Source: Brachyspira pilosicoli (GTDB lineage: Bacteria; Spirochaetota; Brachyspiria; Brachyspirales; Brachyspiraceae). From it: a DNA stretch of 18,476 bases. The notes below the pieces were generated by a model. That model did not search any database, was not told the origin of the DNA, and worked only from the letters and a program-made list of their open reading frames with translations. Positions 1 through 6,521 of the stretch are shown here, in pieces. The stretch's first letter is position 1; each line of letters begins with the position of its first letter. Where the stretch lies: assembly GCF_019402445.1 (NCBI RefSeq), contig NZ_SRZM01000055.1, positions 1 through 18,476 on the forward strand. Reading direction: 5' to 3'. The position numbers and the translations under genes were made by a program.

Positions 1-762
1 AAAAAAATATCAAGTGAAGACCCTACAAAGGTTGGTTATAATAATGATATATCTAAGCAGGCTAGTTTGGGAAGAGAGACTTTTTTCAGTAGTTCAATAG
101 AAACTATAACTTTTCATCTTGCTATTATATTTAGCGTATGTGCTGTTGCTTATATTGTATTAGGATTTATAAAAAGAGTAGGTATACAGGGGCTTAATGT
201 TTTGCCTGTTTGGACTTATGCTATGATAATAATGTTTGCATTAAACTTCGCTATAAAAAAACTAAAATTATCTTGGTGTGTAGATTCTAAAGTAAAGGCT
301 AAAATAATGGGTACTTTAAGCGACTTTGCTATAGTATCAGCTATAACAAGCTTACCTATAAAGGCTGTTATGACTTATATGGCTCCTATAATTGTTATGT
401 GCGTACTTGGTTTTGTGTTTACATATTTAATAGTATTTTATTTTACTAAAATATTATTTAAAGATGATTATACTTTTGAGAGGGCTATAATCTCTTGGGG
501 TACTTTAACAGGGGTGCTTATCACTGGCATGACGCTTCTTAAAATATGCGACCCTGATTATAAAAGTCCTGCTTTAAGTGAGTTTTCTTTAGGCTTTTCA
601 TTAATGTCTGTTACAGGGCTTTTGGTTGTGCCTATTTTAAATACTGTTTTAGCTATTGGCTCTACTATGGATAATTTAATTACTGCAATTATTACTTCTG
701 CTTTATATTTGCTGTTTGGTTTTATAGTGTTTTTTGTTTCAAAAAAAAGAGCTAATAATTAA
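1..762 (+). CDS. gltS: Sodium/glutamate symporter, GltS-type, C-terminal part (5' end outside window)
   Basis: The frame is open from the first base of the window, so the gene begins upstream. The TTG at 67 is an internal codon with no ribosome binding site, not a start. About 253 codons are visible against roughly 400 in the family. The product is a polytopic inner-membrane protein that would import glutamate (or a related dicarboxylic amino acid) with sodium. At least six hydrophobic segments can be seen. The conserved stretch GTLTGVLITGMTLL followed by KICDPDYKSP (bases about 499-570) resembles the second-half signature of the GltS family, where a Gly-rich re-entrant segment is followed by a DP motif. 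It ends in a short basic tail (KKRANN). No strong terminator follows, only an AT-rich 6-bp inverted repeat at about 770-787. Family assignment is fairly sure; substrate is inferred from the family. Confidence 0.8.
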   Translation, partial: KKISSEDPTKVGYNNDISKQASLGRETFFSSSIETITFHLAIIFSVCAVAYIVLGFIKRVGIQGLNVLPVWTYAMIIMFALNFAIKKLKLSWCVDSKVKAKIMGTLSDFAIVSAITSLPIKAVMTYMAPIIVMCVLGFVFTYLIVFYFTKILFKDDYTFERAIISWGTLTGVLITGMTLLKICDPDYKSPALSEFSLGFSLMSVTGLLVVPILNTVLAIGSTMDNLITAIITSALYLLFGFIVFFVSKKRANN

Positions 763-793
763 AAAAAATATAATTAATTTAAATTATTTATGA

Positions 794-821
794 TTGTTAT
801 TAATTATTTTTGTGTTATAAT
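794..821 (+). promoter_or_regulatory. Sigma-70-like promoter upstream of rfaE2
   Basis: TTGTTA (794-799) and a perfect TATAAT (816-821) are separated by 16 nt. A TG one base upstream of the -10 (813-814) gives an extended -10 form. The predicted transcript would start near 828 and leave a leader of about 42 nt before the rfaE2 ATG. This is motif reading only, in AT-rich DNA where chance matches are common, but the extended -10 and correct position support it. Confidence 0.5.
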
Positions 822-869
822 TAATGTCAAAATTTCAAAATAACTTTATTATTAATACTTTATTGATAT

Positions 870-1325
870 ATGAAAAAAATACTTAATAATTTAGAAGAAT
901 TAAAAAATGTATTAAAAGAAAGAGAGACAAAAAGAATAGTATTTACTAATGGTTGTTTTGATATTATTCATAGGGGACATGTAGAGTATTTGCAAAAGGC
1001 AAAAGAGCTTGGTGATATACTTATACTTGGGTTAAATAGTGATGACTCTGTGAGAAGGTTAAAAGGCAGTAGCAGACCAATAAATAATGAAACTGATAGG
1101 GCTATAGTATTATCTGCTTTAGAATGTATTGATTATGTTGTTATTTTTGATGAAGACACCCCTTTAGAATTAATTAAATTTATAAAACCTGATATTTTGG
1201 TGAAGGGCGGAGATTATAAAATAGAAGAGGTTGTTGGCAGAGAATATGCTAAACAGACCGTATTAATAGATTTCGTAAATGGGTATTCTACCACAAATAT
1301 TATAAAGAAAATTAATATTAATTGA
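870..1325 (+). CDS. rfaE2: D-glycero-beta-D-manno-heptose 1-phosphate adenylyltransferase (RfaE2/HldC type)
   Basis: This cytoplasmic enzyme transfers AMP from ATP to heptose 1-phosphate, giving ADP-heptose for LPS/LOS core assembly. At 151 aa it matches the stand-alone cytidylyltransferase-like domain, equivalent to the C-terminal half of E. coli HldE; no kinase domain is fused to it. Visible motifs are the nucleotide-binding [14 protein letters not shown] (residues 24-37, containing the HxGH-type signature), LKGSSRPI (64-71), VKGGDY (111-116) and the C-terminal [11 protein letters not shown] (138-148), a variant of the STT-IIxKI motif of this family. No Shine-Dalgarno sequence is apparent before the ATG. 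The start is chosen because residue 24 onward aligns with the family and no better ATG lies nearby. It precedes murC by 78 nt, so the two may share transcription. The HldA-type kinase must lie elsewhere. Confidence 0.9.
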   Translation: MKKILNNLEELKNVLKERETKRIVFTNGCFDIIHRGHVEYLQKAKELGDILILGLNSDDSVRRLKGSSRPINNETDRAIVLSALECIDYVVIFDEDTPLELIKFIKPDILVKGGDYKIEEVVGREYAKQTVLIDFVNGYSTTNIIKKININ

Positions 1326-1403
1326 TTACAATTTTTATGTAATTTTAACTAAAAATTATTTTTTTTGTTTTATAAAGATAAAAAATTTTATGGATATGTG
1401 TAA

Positions 1404-2786
1404 ATGTTTACAAAAAAGAAAGAGAAGATACATTTTATAGGAATAGGCGGAATAGGAATGAGTGCTATAGCATTGGTTCTTAATTCTATAGATGAATTTA
1501 CTATTACAGGAAGCGATTTAGCTAAAACTCCAAAAACTCAGTCGCTTGAAGACTGCGGCATAAAAGTTTATTATGGTCATAAAGAAAGCAATGTAGAAGA
1601 TGATGTTACAGCAGTTGTTAGCTCTTCTGCAATAAGCCCTACTAATGAAGAGATAATATCAGCTAAAAAGAAAAATATTATTGTAATACCAAGAGGGGAG
1701 ATGCTTGCGGAAATTATGCGTTTAAAACAAGGCATAGCAATATCAGGCTCTCATGGTAAAACTACTACCACTTCTTTAATAAGTCAAATAATGATAGAAG
1801 CTAAATTAAACCCTATATGTATAATAGGCGGAAATCATTTTAATCTTAAGAGCAATGCTTATTGTAATTTAAGTAGTGAATATATGGTTTGCGAGGCAGA
1901 TGAGAGTGACGGAAGTTTTTTAAGACTTTCACCTGTATTTAGTGTTGTTACAAATATAGATAATGATCATTTGGATTATTATGGCAATGTTGAAAAATTA
2001 AGACTTGCTTTTTTAGATTTTATTAATAAAGTGCCTTTCTACGGCTGTTCTTTTCTTTGTTTTGAAAATGATGTTGTAAAAGATTTGGCTAAAAGTGTAA
2101 GTAAAAAATATTATTCTTACGGCTTTTCTAATGAATATGATTTTTATGTTGATAAAAGCTCTATCAAAACAGAAGAGTTTAAAACATATTTTAAAGCTTA
2201 TTATAAAGATAAGTTTTTAGGAGAGTTTGAACTTCCTTTAATAGGGGAGCATAATGTACTTAACTCTTTAGCTTCAATCGCTGTAGCATATCATTTGGAT
2301 ATAGATACTGATACTATAAAAAAAGCACTTCAAAGCTTTGAAGGTGTAGGCAGAAGATTAAATAAATTATATGATAAAGAGGTAACATTGTTTGATGATT
2401 ATGGACATCACCCTACAGAAATAAAAGCTACATTGTCTTCGCTTAGAAATGCTTATAAAGATAGAAGAATTATAGCTATATTTCAGCCTCATAGATACAG
2501 CAGAACTCAGTTGCTTTTAAATGATTTTGAAGATGCTTTTTTAGATGCTGATAATTTAATAATTACCGATATATATGCGGCAGGAGAAAGTCCTATTGCT
2601 GGAATTAGCGGTGAGACTATATGCAAAATAGTAAAAAATAATAATATAAAATATATAAAAAATATAGAAGATATATTACCAGAATTAGAAAAAATAAAAA
2701 AAGACGGAGATATAATAATTACTTTGGGGGCTGGTAATATAGTAAAGGTTAGTAACGATTATGCAAAAAAATTATCAGGCTCTTGA
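1404..2786 (+). CDS. murC: UDP-N-acetylmuramate--L-alanine ligase
   Basis: MurC adds L-alanine to UDP-N-acetylmuramate with ATP hydrolysis, the first amino-acid step of cytoplasmic peptidoglycan precursor synthesis. The protein has the usual three-domain Mur ligase plan and a normal length of 460 aa. The N-terminal UDP-binding domain has GIGGIGMS (residues 13-20). The central ATPase domain has the P-loop GSHGKTTTTS (115-124), EADESDGSF (164-172) and NIDNDHLD (184-191). The C-terminal part has GEHNVLN (281-287), DDYGHHPTEI (331-340) and QPHRYSRT (361-368). All expected catalytic motifs are present, so it should be active. The ribosome binding site is weak (GGAT about 10 nt upstream). Its 3' end overlaps the MurB-like gene by 26 bp in a different frame, suggesting translational coupling. 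Confidence 0.97.
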   Translation: MFTKKKEKIHFIGIGGIGMSAIALVLNSIDEFTITGSDLAKTPKTQSLEDCGIKVYYGHKESNVEDDVTAVVSSSAISPTNEEIISAKKKNIIVIPRGEMLAEIMRLKQGIAISGSHGKTTTTSLISQIMIEAKLNPICIIGGNHFNLKSNAYCNLSSEYMVCEADESDGSFLRLSPVFSVVTNIDNDHLDYYGNVEKLRLAFLDFINKVPFYGCSFLCFENDVVKDLAKSVSKKYYSYGFSNEYDFYVDKSSIKTEEFKTYFKAYYKDKFLGEFELPLIGEHNVLNSLASIAVAYHLDIDTDTIKKALQSFEGVGRRLNKLYDKEVTLFDDYGHHPTEIKATLSSLRNAYKDRRIIAIFQPHRYSRTQLLLNDFEDAFLDADNLIITDIYAAGESPIAGISGETICKIVKNNNIKYIKNIEDILPELEKIKKDGDIIITLGAGNIVKVSNDYAKKLSGS

Positions 2787-3690
2787 AGATTTTTTACAAG
2801 AAAATAAGTTTACATACAATAAAAATCGTCCGTTTAAAGAATGTACTAGTTTTAGTGTGGGGGGAATAGTAGATTTATATGTTACAGTAAAGAATATAGA
2901 TGAACTTTTGTCTTTACTTGTGTTTTTAAATAAAAATAATATAAAATATTTTGTGATAAAAGATAAAAATAAATTCCTTGTATCTGATGATGGATATGAT
3001 GGGGTTATTATATCTATGGAAGGAAGTTTTGAAGATTTTGAGTTTTTAGATGATTGTGTATTAAAAGCTAATAGTTCTGCTATTTTGGAGAGACTTTCGC
3101 ATGAGGCACGTATTAGAAATTTATCTGGTTTAGAGTTTGTAGCTTTAGTTAATAGCAGAATAGAGTCTGCTATTTATGGAGAGCTTGAATCTTTTGGTAT
3201 GTCATTTATGAATATTGTAGAAACTTTAACTGTGCTTTATCAAGATTTGATGATTATAAAAGATATATCTAAAAATGAATATTTATCTTCAAGCAGAGAA
3301 ATTAAAGACAATATGATTATTTTATCTGCTACTTTAAGATTAGAGAAAGATTCTCCTGAAAGTATAGATAATAGAATAGAATGGTTTAGATATATAAGAG
3401 GCTCTGTTGCCCCAATGGAAGCTAATATTGGTCCTGTGTTTGAAGACTTTGATAATATAAAAGCTTATGAGATGGTTGAGAGAGTTGGTGGACTTGATAT
3501 GAAGGCAGGTACTATGAGATGGCATAAAAGATTTCCAAATTATATAGTTAATGAATGCGTGTATATTGATAATTGCTCTACCAATATGTCTAAAGCTTCT
3601 GATGTATTATCTTTAATAGATGATACAAAAAAGAAAATAGAACAGCATTATGCTTTAAATCCTAAAATTAATATTAAACTTTTAAGTTAG
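2761..3690 (+). CDS. murB: Divergent MurB homologue, probably lacking standard catalytic and FAD-binding residues
   Basis: MurB normally reduces UDP-N-acetylglucosamine enolpyruvate to UDP-MurNAc with FAD and NADPH. Homology is visible at TSFSVGGIVDLYV (residues 29-41), SGLEFVAL (122-129), FPNYIVNE (258-265) and the overall length of 309 aa, and the position just after murC is a classic MurB site. Key motifs are eroded. The FAD loop usually reading GxGSNxLV is VIKDKNKFLVSDDG (65-78). The IPGxxGGAxxxNAGAYG region is LVNSRIESAIYGE (129-141). The YRxS arginine motif is not recognisable near EYLSSSRE (173-180). The catalytic serine of GSxFxNP is proline in GPVFEDF (224-230). The C-terminal catalytic Glu appears to be Lys302 in LNPKINIKL. 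The frame is intact, so this is a maintained gene, not a decayed one. An AAAGG site lies 10 nt upstream of the ATG. It may be non-catalytic or work by altered chemistry. Confidence 0.75.
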   Translation: MQKNYQALEDFLQENKFTYNKNRPFKECTSFSVGGIVDLYVTVKNIDELLSLLVFLNKNNIKYFVIKDKNKFLVSDDGYDGVIISMEGSFEDFEFLDDCVLKANSSAILERLSHEARIRNLSGLEFVALVNSRIESAIYGELESFGMSFMNIVETLTVLYQDLMIIKDISKNEYLSSSREIKDNMIILSATLRLEKDSPESIDNRIEWFRYIRGSVAPMEANIGPVFEDFDNIKAYEMVERVGGLDMKAGTMRWHKRFPNYIVNECVYIDNCSTNMSKASDVLSLIDDTKKKIEQHYALNPKINIKLLS

Positions 3691-3754
3691 TAAAATAAAT
3701 ATTTCTTTTTTAATAATTTTAATAAATCATAATAAATACAGGAGATTAAAAATT

Positions 3755-4123
3755 ATGAAAGGCATAACTACTATAATACTACTTATTTTATCAAATACAT
3801 TTATGACTATAGCTTGGTATGGGCATTTAAAATTTAGTGAGATGAAAGGTTTTGCTAAATTATCTCTTCCTTTTGTTATATTAATTAGCTGGGGTATTGC
3901 TTTATTTGAATACTGCTTTCAAGTGCCTGCTAACAGAATTGGTTTTAATGGAAATGGAGGACCTTTTTCTCTTATGCAATTAAAAGTTATGCAGGAAGTT
4001 ATTACTTTAACAATATTCACAATATTTACAGTTGTATTTTTCAAAACAGAAACTTTAAGAATTAATCATTTTATTGGTTTTTTATGTTTGATATTAGCTG
4101 TATTTTTTATATTTAAAAAATAA
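3755..4123 (+). CDS. Small four-helix membrane protein, DMT/DUF486 family
   Basis: This 122-aa protein consists of about four hydrophobic helices (roughly residues 4-22, 30-50, 74-96 and 101-120), with the family-like segment FEYCFQVPANRIGF in the loop after helix 2. It matches my memory of the DUF486 (COG3169) family, small relatives of drug/metabolite transporters whose substrate is not established. The start is well supported by AGGAG at 3740-3744, 10 nt before the ATG. No convincing promoter is seen in the 64-nt gap after the MurB-like gene, so it could be read through from there. It ends four bases before the promoter of the next gene. Confidence 0.8.
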   Translation: MKGITTIILLILSNTFMTIAWYGHLKFSEMKGFAKLSLPFVILISWGIALFEYCFQVPANRIGFNGNGGPFSLMQLKVMQEVITLTIFTIFTVVFFKTETLRINHFIGFLCLILAVFFIFKK

Positions 4124-4126
4124 CAC

Positions 4127-4154
4127 TTGACTTTTTAACTGTTTATAGTATTAT
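4127..4154 (+). promoter_or_regulatory. Sigma-70-like promoter for the binding lipoprotein gene
   Basis: TTGACT (4127-4132) and TATTAT (4149-4154) are 16 nt apart, giving a predicted start near 4161 and a leader of about 22 nt that still contains the GGGGT ribosome binding site at 4172-4176. Both boxes differ from consensus at one position. It begins directly after the preceding stop codon. Confidence 0.6.
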
Positions 4155-4182
4155 TGTTTGTAGTAATAATTGGGGTTTTATA

Positions 4183-4932
4183 ATGAAAAAAATATATTTT
4201 TTATTTTTATGTTTTAGCTTATTAATTTTTTCTTGTGGAAATAACAATAATAGTGATAATAAAGAGGCATCAAAAGAAGATATTTTGATTGTTGGAATTG
4301 ATGCTGATTTTCCTCCTTTTGGTTATTTTGAAGGAAATGAGATAAAGGGATTTGATTATGATATAATGAATGAAATAGCTAAGGTTTCTGGGCTTAATAT
4401 TGAGATTATAGCTATGAAATTTGATGGTCTTTTACCTGCTTTGCAAACTAAAAAAATAGATGCTATTATTGCGGGAATGACTGTTACAGAGGAGAGAAAA
4501 AAGTTTGTTAATTTTTCTAAGACTTATTATGTATCTAGTCAGGTTATGTTAGTTAATGAGAAAAATGATAGTATTACTAATTTCGATAATTTGATTGGAA
4601 AAGATGTTGGTGTTGTTATTGGTACTACGGGTGATATTATTATGACAGAAACAGAAGGAGTTAATACTCATAAATTTGATACTGGAGCTGGTGCGGTACT
4701 TGCTTTGTCAGAAGATAAAATTGATGCTATTGTATTTGATAAAGAGCCTTGCAAAAATTTTGCTAAATATAATGATGGGATTAAATTAGTAGAAAGTGAT
4801 GCTGTTCAAGAAGATTATGCTATTGCTGTGAGAAAAGAAGATACTTTAATTTTGGATAAGATTAATGAAGGTATATCTGTAATAATGACTAATGGAACAT
4901 ATGAAAAGCTTATAGATAAAAATTTTAAATAA
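4183..4932 (+). CDS. Amino-acid ABC transporter substrate-binding lipoprotein (SBP family 3), orphan
   Basis: The 249-aa product starts with a lipoprotein signal: a lysine pair, a hydrophobic core, then the lipobox IFSC with Cys18 as the lipidated residue. A low-complexity Asn-rich linker follows. The mature part has the family-3 periplasmic binding protein pattern: ILIVGIDADFPPFGY, FDYDIMNEIAK, the DAIIAGMTVTEERKKFVNFS segment, VVIGTTGDI and KIDAIVFDKEPC. Such proteins bind polar amino acids or similar small molecules at the outer face of the inner membrane and deliver them to an ABC permease. No permease or ATPase of the matching type is next to it; the nearby opp genes belong to the peptide class and use family-5 binding proteins. 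The start is set by GGGGT at 4172-4176, 6 nt upstream of the ATG. The exact ligand cannot be read. Confidence 0.9.
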   Translation: MKKIYFLFLCFSLLIFSCGNNNNSDNKEASKEDILIVGIDADFPPFGYFEGNEIKGFDYDIMNEIAKVSGLNIEIIAMKFDGLLPALQTKKIDAIIAGMTVTEERKKFVNFSKTYYVSSQVMLVNEKNDSITNFDNLIGKDVGVVIGTTGDIIMTETEGVNTHKFDTGAGAVLALSEDKIDAIVFDKEPCKNFAKYNDGIKLVESDAVQEDYAIAVRKEDTLILDKINEGISVIMTNGTYEKLIDKNFK

Positions 4933-4983
4933 ATTTTAAAATAAAAATTATTAGTTTTATTAATTTATATAATTTTGCATAAT

Positions 4984-5012
4984 TTGCAAATAATTATTTT
5001 TTGTTTTATAAT
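4984..5012 (+). promoter_or_regulatory. Possible sigma-70-like promoter for the SpoIIE-type phosphatase
   Basis: TTGCAA (4984-4989) and a perfect TATAAT (5007-5012) are 17 nt apart. The implied start near 5019 leaves only about 11 nt before the ATG at 5030, a short leader. The -35 box matches consensus at four of six positions. Confidence 0.4.
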
Positions 5013-5029
5013 AATGGAAAACTATCATT

Positions 5030-6118
5030 ATGAAACAAAAAGTTTTAATTTTATTGAAAATAGCATCGCTAGCATTTTTTTTGCTGTTTCTTATATTAAA
5101 TATTGCTTCAATAGTTTATTACGATACAAAAATTGTATTTATAGTTTTACTTGTACTCTTTTTAATTTTTTCAATTTCTTTTTCTATAGTATATTTTTAT
5201 TTAAATAGTTCTATAAGTAATTATAAAGAAATAATGGAAACTCAAAATAATGGAGTTACATATAGACTTTCAAAAATCACTAGTAGTATATTATATGATT
5301 ATCAAAGTGCTATAAAAAAATTAAAAGAAAAAAATATGTACATATTAGGAAGATATGATGTATTGGATAATATGAGAAAGAAGTATAAAAAAGATATGAA
5401 AAATGCCAAAAAGATACAGAGTTTTATGCTTCCTAAGAAAATGCCAAATAATGAGTATTTATCTTCTTATTCCTTTTATAATCCTGTTGAAATAATAGGG
5501 GGAGATTTTTTTGATTATGTTTATTTAAATGATGATAGTAATGAGATACTTTTTATTATATCAGATGTTAGCGGACATGGTGTAGATGCTGCTATAATAA
5601 CGGCTGTAATAAAGACTGCATTTAGGGATTTATCTAAAAGTTTTACAAGTGTTAGAGATTTACTTCATGATATAAATGATACTTTAATTAATATGATGCC
5701 AAGCGGATATTATTCTACTATGATAGTTGCTAAATTAGATTTAAGAAATAGAGTTCTAACTTATTCGAATGCATCTCATACTCCTTTGCTTGCTATACGT
5801 AATAATTCCATTAAAGAATATAGAAATGGCGGTACAATAATAGGGCTATTTCCTACAGCGTATTTTCATGAAGAAGATATTGAGCTTAATAATGGAGATG
5901 TATTTTTATTTTTTACAGATGGTATTATTGAGGCTTCAAAGTCAAAAAATAAATATGATGTATATGGAATAGATAGATTAAAAGATATGTTTATAAGTAA
6001 TAGTGAATATAGTTCTGAAACTATTGTAGAAACTATTAAAAAGGATTTTTATGAGTATTTAGATTATAGGAGTCCTGATGATGATTGTTCTATAGTTGTT
6101 TTTAAGATAAATTCTTGA
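5030..6118 (+). CDS. Membrane-anchored PP2C-type serine/threonine phosphatase, SpoIIE/RsbU family
   Basis: The 362-aa protein has two N-terminal membrane helices (about residues 7-30 and 34-58) with almost no periplasmic loop, a charged helical linker likely to be coiled coil (about 85-135, ending NAKKIQSFMLP), and a SpoIIE/PPM phosphatase domain (about 136-360). Metal-binding acids of the PPM fold are in place: GGDFFD (157-162), SDVSGHG (178-184), FTDGIIE (295-301) and SPDDDCS (348-354). In RsbU/SpoIIE systems such enzymes dephosphorylate an anti-sigma-factor antagonist (STAS domain protein). No STAS, anti-sigma kinase or sigma factor gene is adjacent, so the partner is unknown. There is no recognisable extracellular sensor, HAMP motif is not clear, and a signal may act through the membrane helices or linker. 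The ATG has only a weak upstream purine tract (TGGAAA). Confidence 0.88.
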   Translation: MKQKVLILLKIASLAFFLLFLILNIASIVYYDTKIVFIVLLVLFLIFSISFSIVYFYLNSSISNYKEIMETQNNGVTYRLSKITSSILYDYQSAIKKLKEKNMYILGRYDVLDNMRKKYKKDMKNAKKIQSFMLPKKMPNNEYLSSYSFYNPVEIIGGDFFDYVYLNDDSNEILFIISDVSGHGVDAAIITAVIKTAFRDLSKSFTSVRDLLHDINDTLINMMPSGYYSTMIVAKLDLRNRVLTYSNASHTPLLAIRNNSIKEYRNGGTIIGLFPTAYFHEEDIELNNGDVFLFFTDGIIEASKSKNKYDVYGIDRLKDMFISNSEYSSETIVETIKKDFYEYLDYRSPDDDCSIVVFKINS

Positions 6119-6163
6119 GTTATATTTTTATATTATTTTTTATATATAATTAATTTTTTGCAA

Positions 6164-6191
6164 TAAAAAAGCCCCATTAAACATAGGGCTT
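6164..6191 (-). terminator. Rho-independent terminator of tRNA-Asn
   Basis: Read on the minus strand, an AAGCCC/GGGCTT-type stem of 6 bp (arms 6186-6191 and 6169-6174) encloses an 11-nt loop and is followed by a T run (complement of the A run at 6165-6170). It starts 9 nt past the tRNA 3' end, the expected place. Stem GC content stands out against the surroundings. Confidence 0.8.
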
Positions 6192-6199
6192 AAATAATG

Positions 6200-6272
6200 C
6201 TCCGAGAACAGGGCTCGAACCTGCGACCCGGTGATTAACAGTCACCTGCTCTACCGACTGAGCTATCTCGGA
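6200..6272 (-). tRNA. tRNA-Asn (anticodon GTT)
   Basis: The minus strand folds into a full 73-nt cloverleaf. The acceptor stem pairs TCCGAGA with TCTCGGA. The D arm is GCTC/GAGC around AGTCGGTA. The anticodon stem GGTGA/TCACC holds loop CTGTTAA with anticodon GTT (6237-6239 on the plus strand, read as its complement). The variable loop is GGGTC, and the T arm is GCAGG/CCTGT around TTCGAGC. The discriminator base is G at 6200. CCA is not fully encoded (the next bases are CA), so it must be added after transcription. It is a solitary tRNA gene with its own promoter and terminator, facing away from dnaE. Confidence 0.97.
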
Positions 6273-6300
6273 ATATTTTTTTATCTTTAATTGTTTAAGT

Positions 6301-6329
6301 ATAATAGCATATTTAATAAAAAATGTCAA
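6301..6329 (-). promoter_or_regulatory. Promoter of tRNA-Asn
   Basis: On the minus strand a perfect TTGACA (6329-6324) and TATTAT (6306-6301) are separated by exactly 17 nt. The predicted start near 6294 lies about 22 nt upstream of the mature tRNA 5' end. Strength and position fit a stable-RNA promoter. Confidence 0.8.
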
Positions 6330-6463
6330 TAGCTAAAATACTTTTTTTATTATACTATCATTGATGTTATTTGAAATTTATTATATTTGGATTTAATTTT
6401 TAGGTTTTTTTACCGTAAATATTTATAGTGTATTATAATATTGTTTTTAAATCGCTTTTTAAC

Positions 6464-6492
6464 TTGATATTTAACATAATTGAGTATAAAAT
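6464..6492 (+). promoter_or_regulatory. Probable dnaE promoter
   Basis: TTGATA (6464-6469) and TAAAAT (6487-6492) are 17 nt apart; an overlapping TATAAA (6485-6490) at 15 nt is the alternative -10. Transcription would start near 6499, leaving about 23 nt that include the GGGGT ribosome binding site at 6509-6513. Confidence 0.5.
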
Positions 6493-6521
6493 AGGGTTTA
6501 GAAAATTAGGGGTATAATTTT

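Larger units (their letters stand above)
6119..6521. other. 403-nt intergenic region containing a minus-strand tRNA unit and the dnaE promoter
   Basis: The region carries, from left to right, a minus-strand terminator, tRNA-Asn, its promoter, and the dnaE promoter and ribosome binding site, each listed separately. The stretches 6119-6163 and 6330-6463 are very AT-rich and show no open reading frame, repeat or RNA structure I can support. No strong plus-strand terminator for the phosphatase gene is visible, though the tRNA terminator hairpin might act weakly in both directions. Confidence 0.7.

Noticed and set aside
67..762. TTG at 67 as the start of the symporter gene
   Set aside because: The frame is open to base 1 and there is no ribosome binding site before 67; the protein lacks the N-terminal half of the family, so the gene is cut by the window edge.
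770..787. ATAATT/AATTAT inverted repeat as a gltS terminator
   Set aside because: The stem is six A-T pairs and there is no T run directly after it.
3340..3525. Minus-strand ORF inside the MurB-like gene
   Set aside because: It is short and antisense to a gene with an intact frame, with no promoter or ribosome binding site seen.
4975..5208. 77-codon plus-strand ORF overlapping the phosphatase start
   Set aside because: It lies in another frame over the hydrophobic, T-rich start of the phosphatase gene, and its Phe/Cys/Ile-rich translation has no recognisable features.
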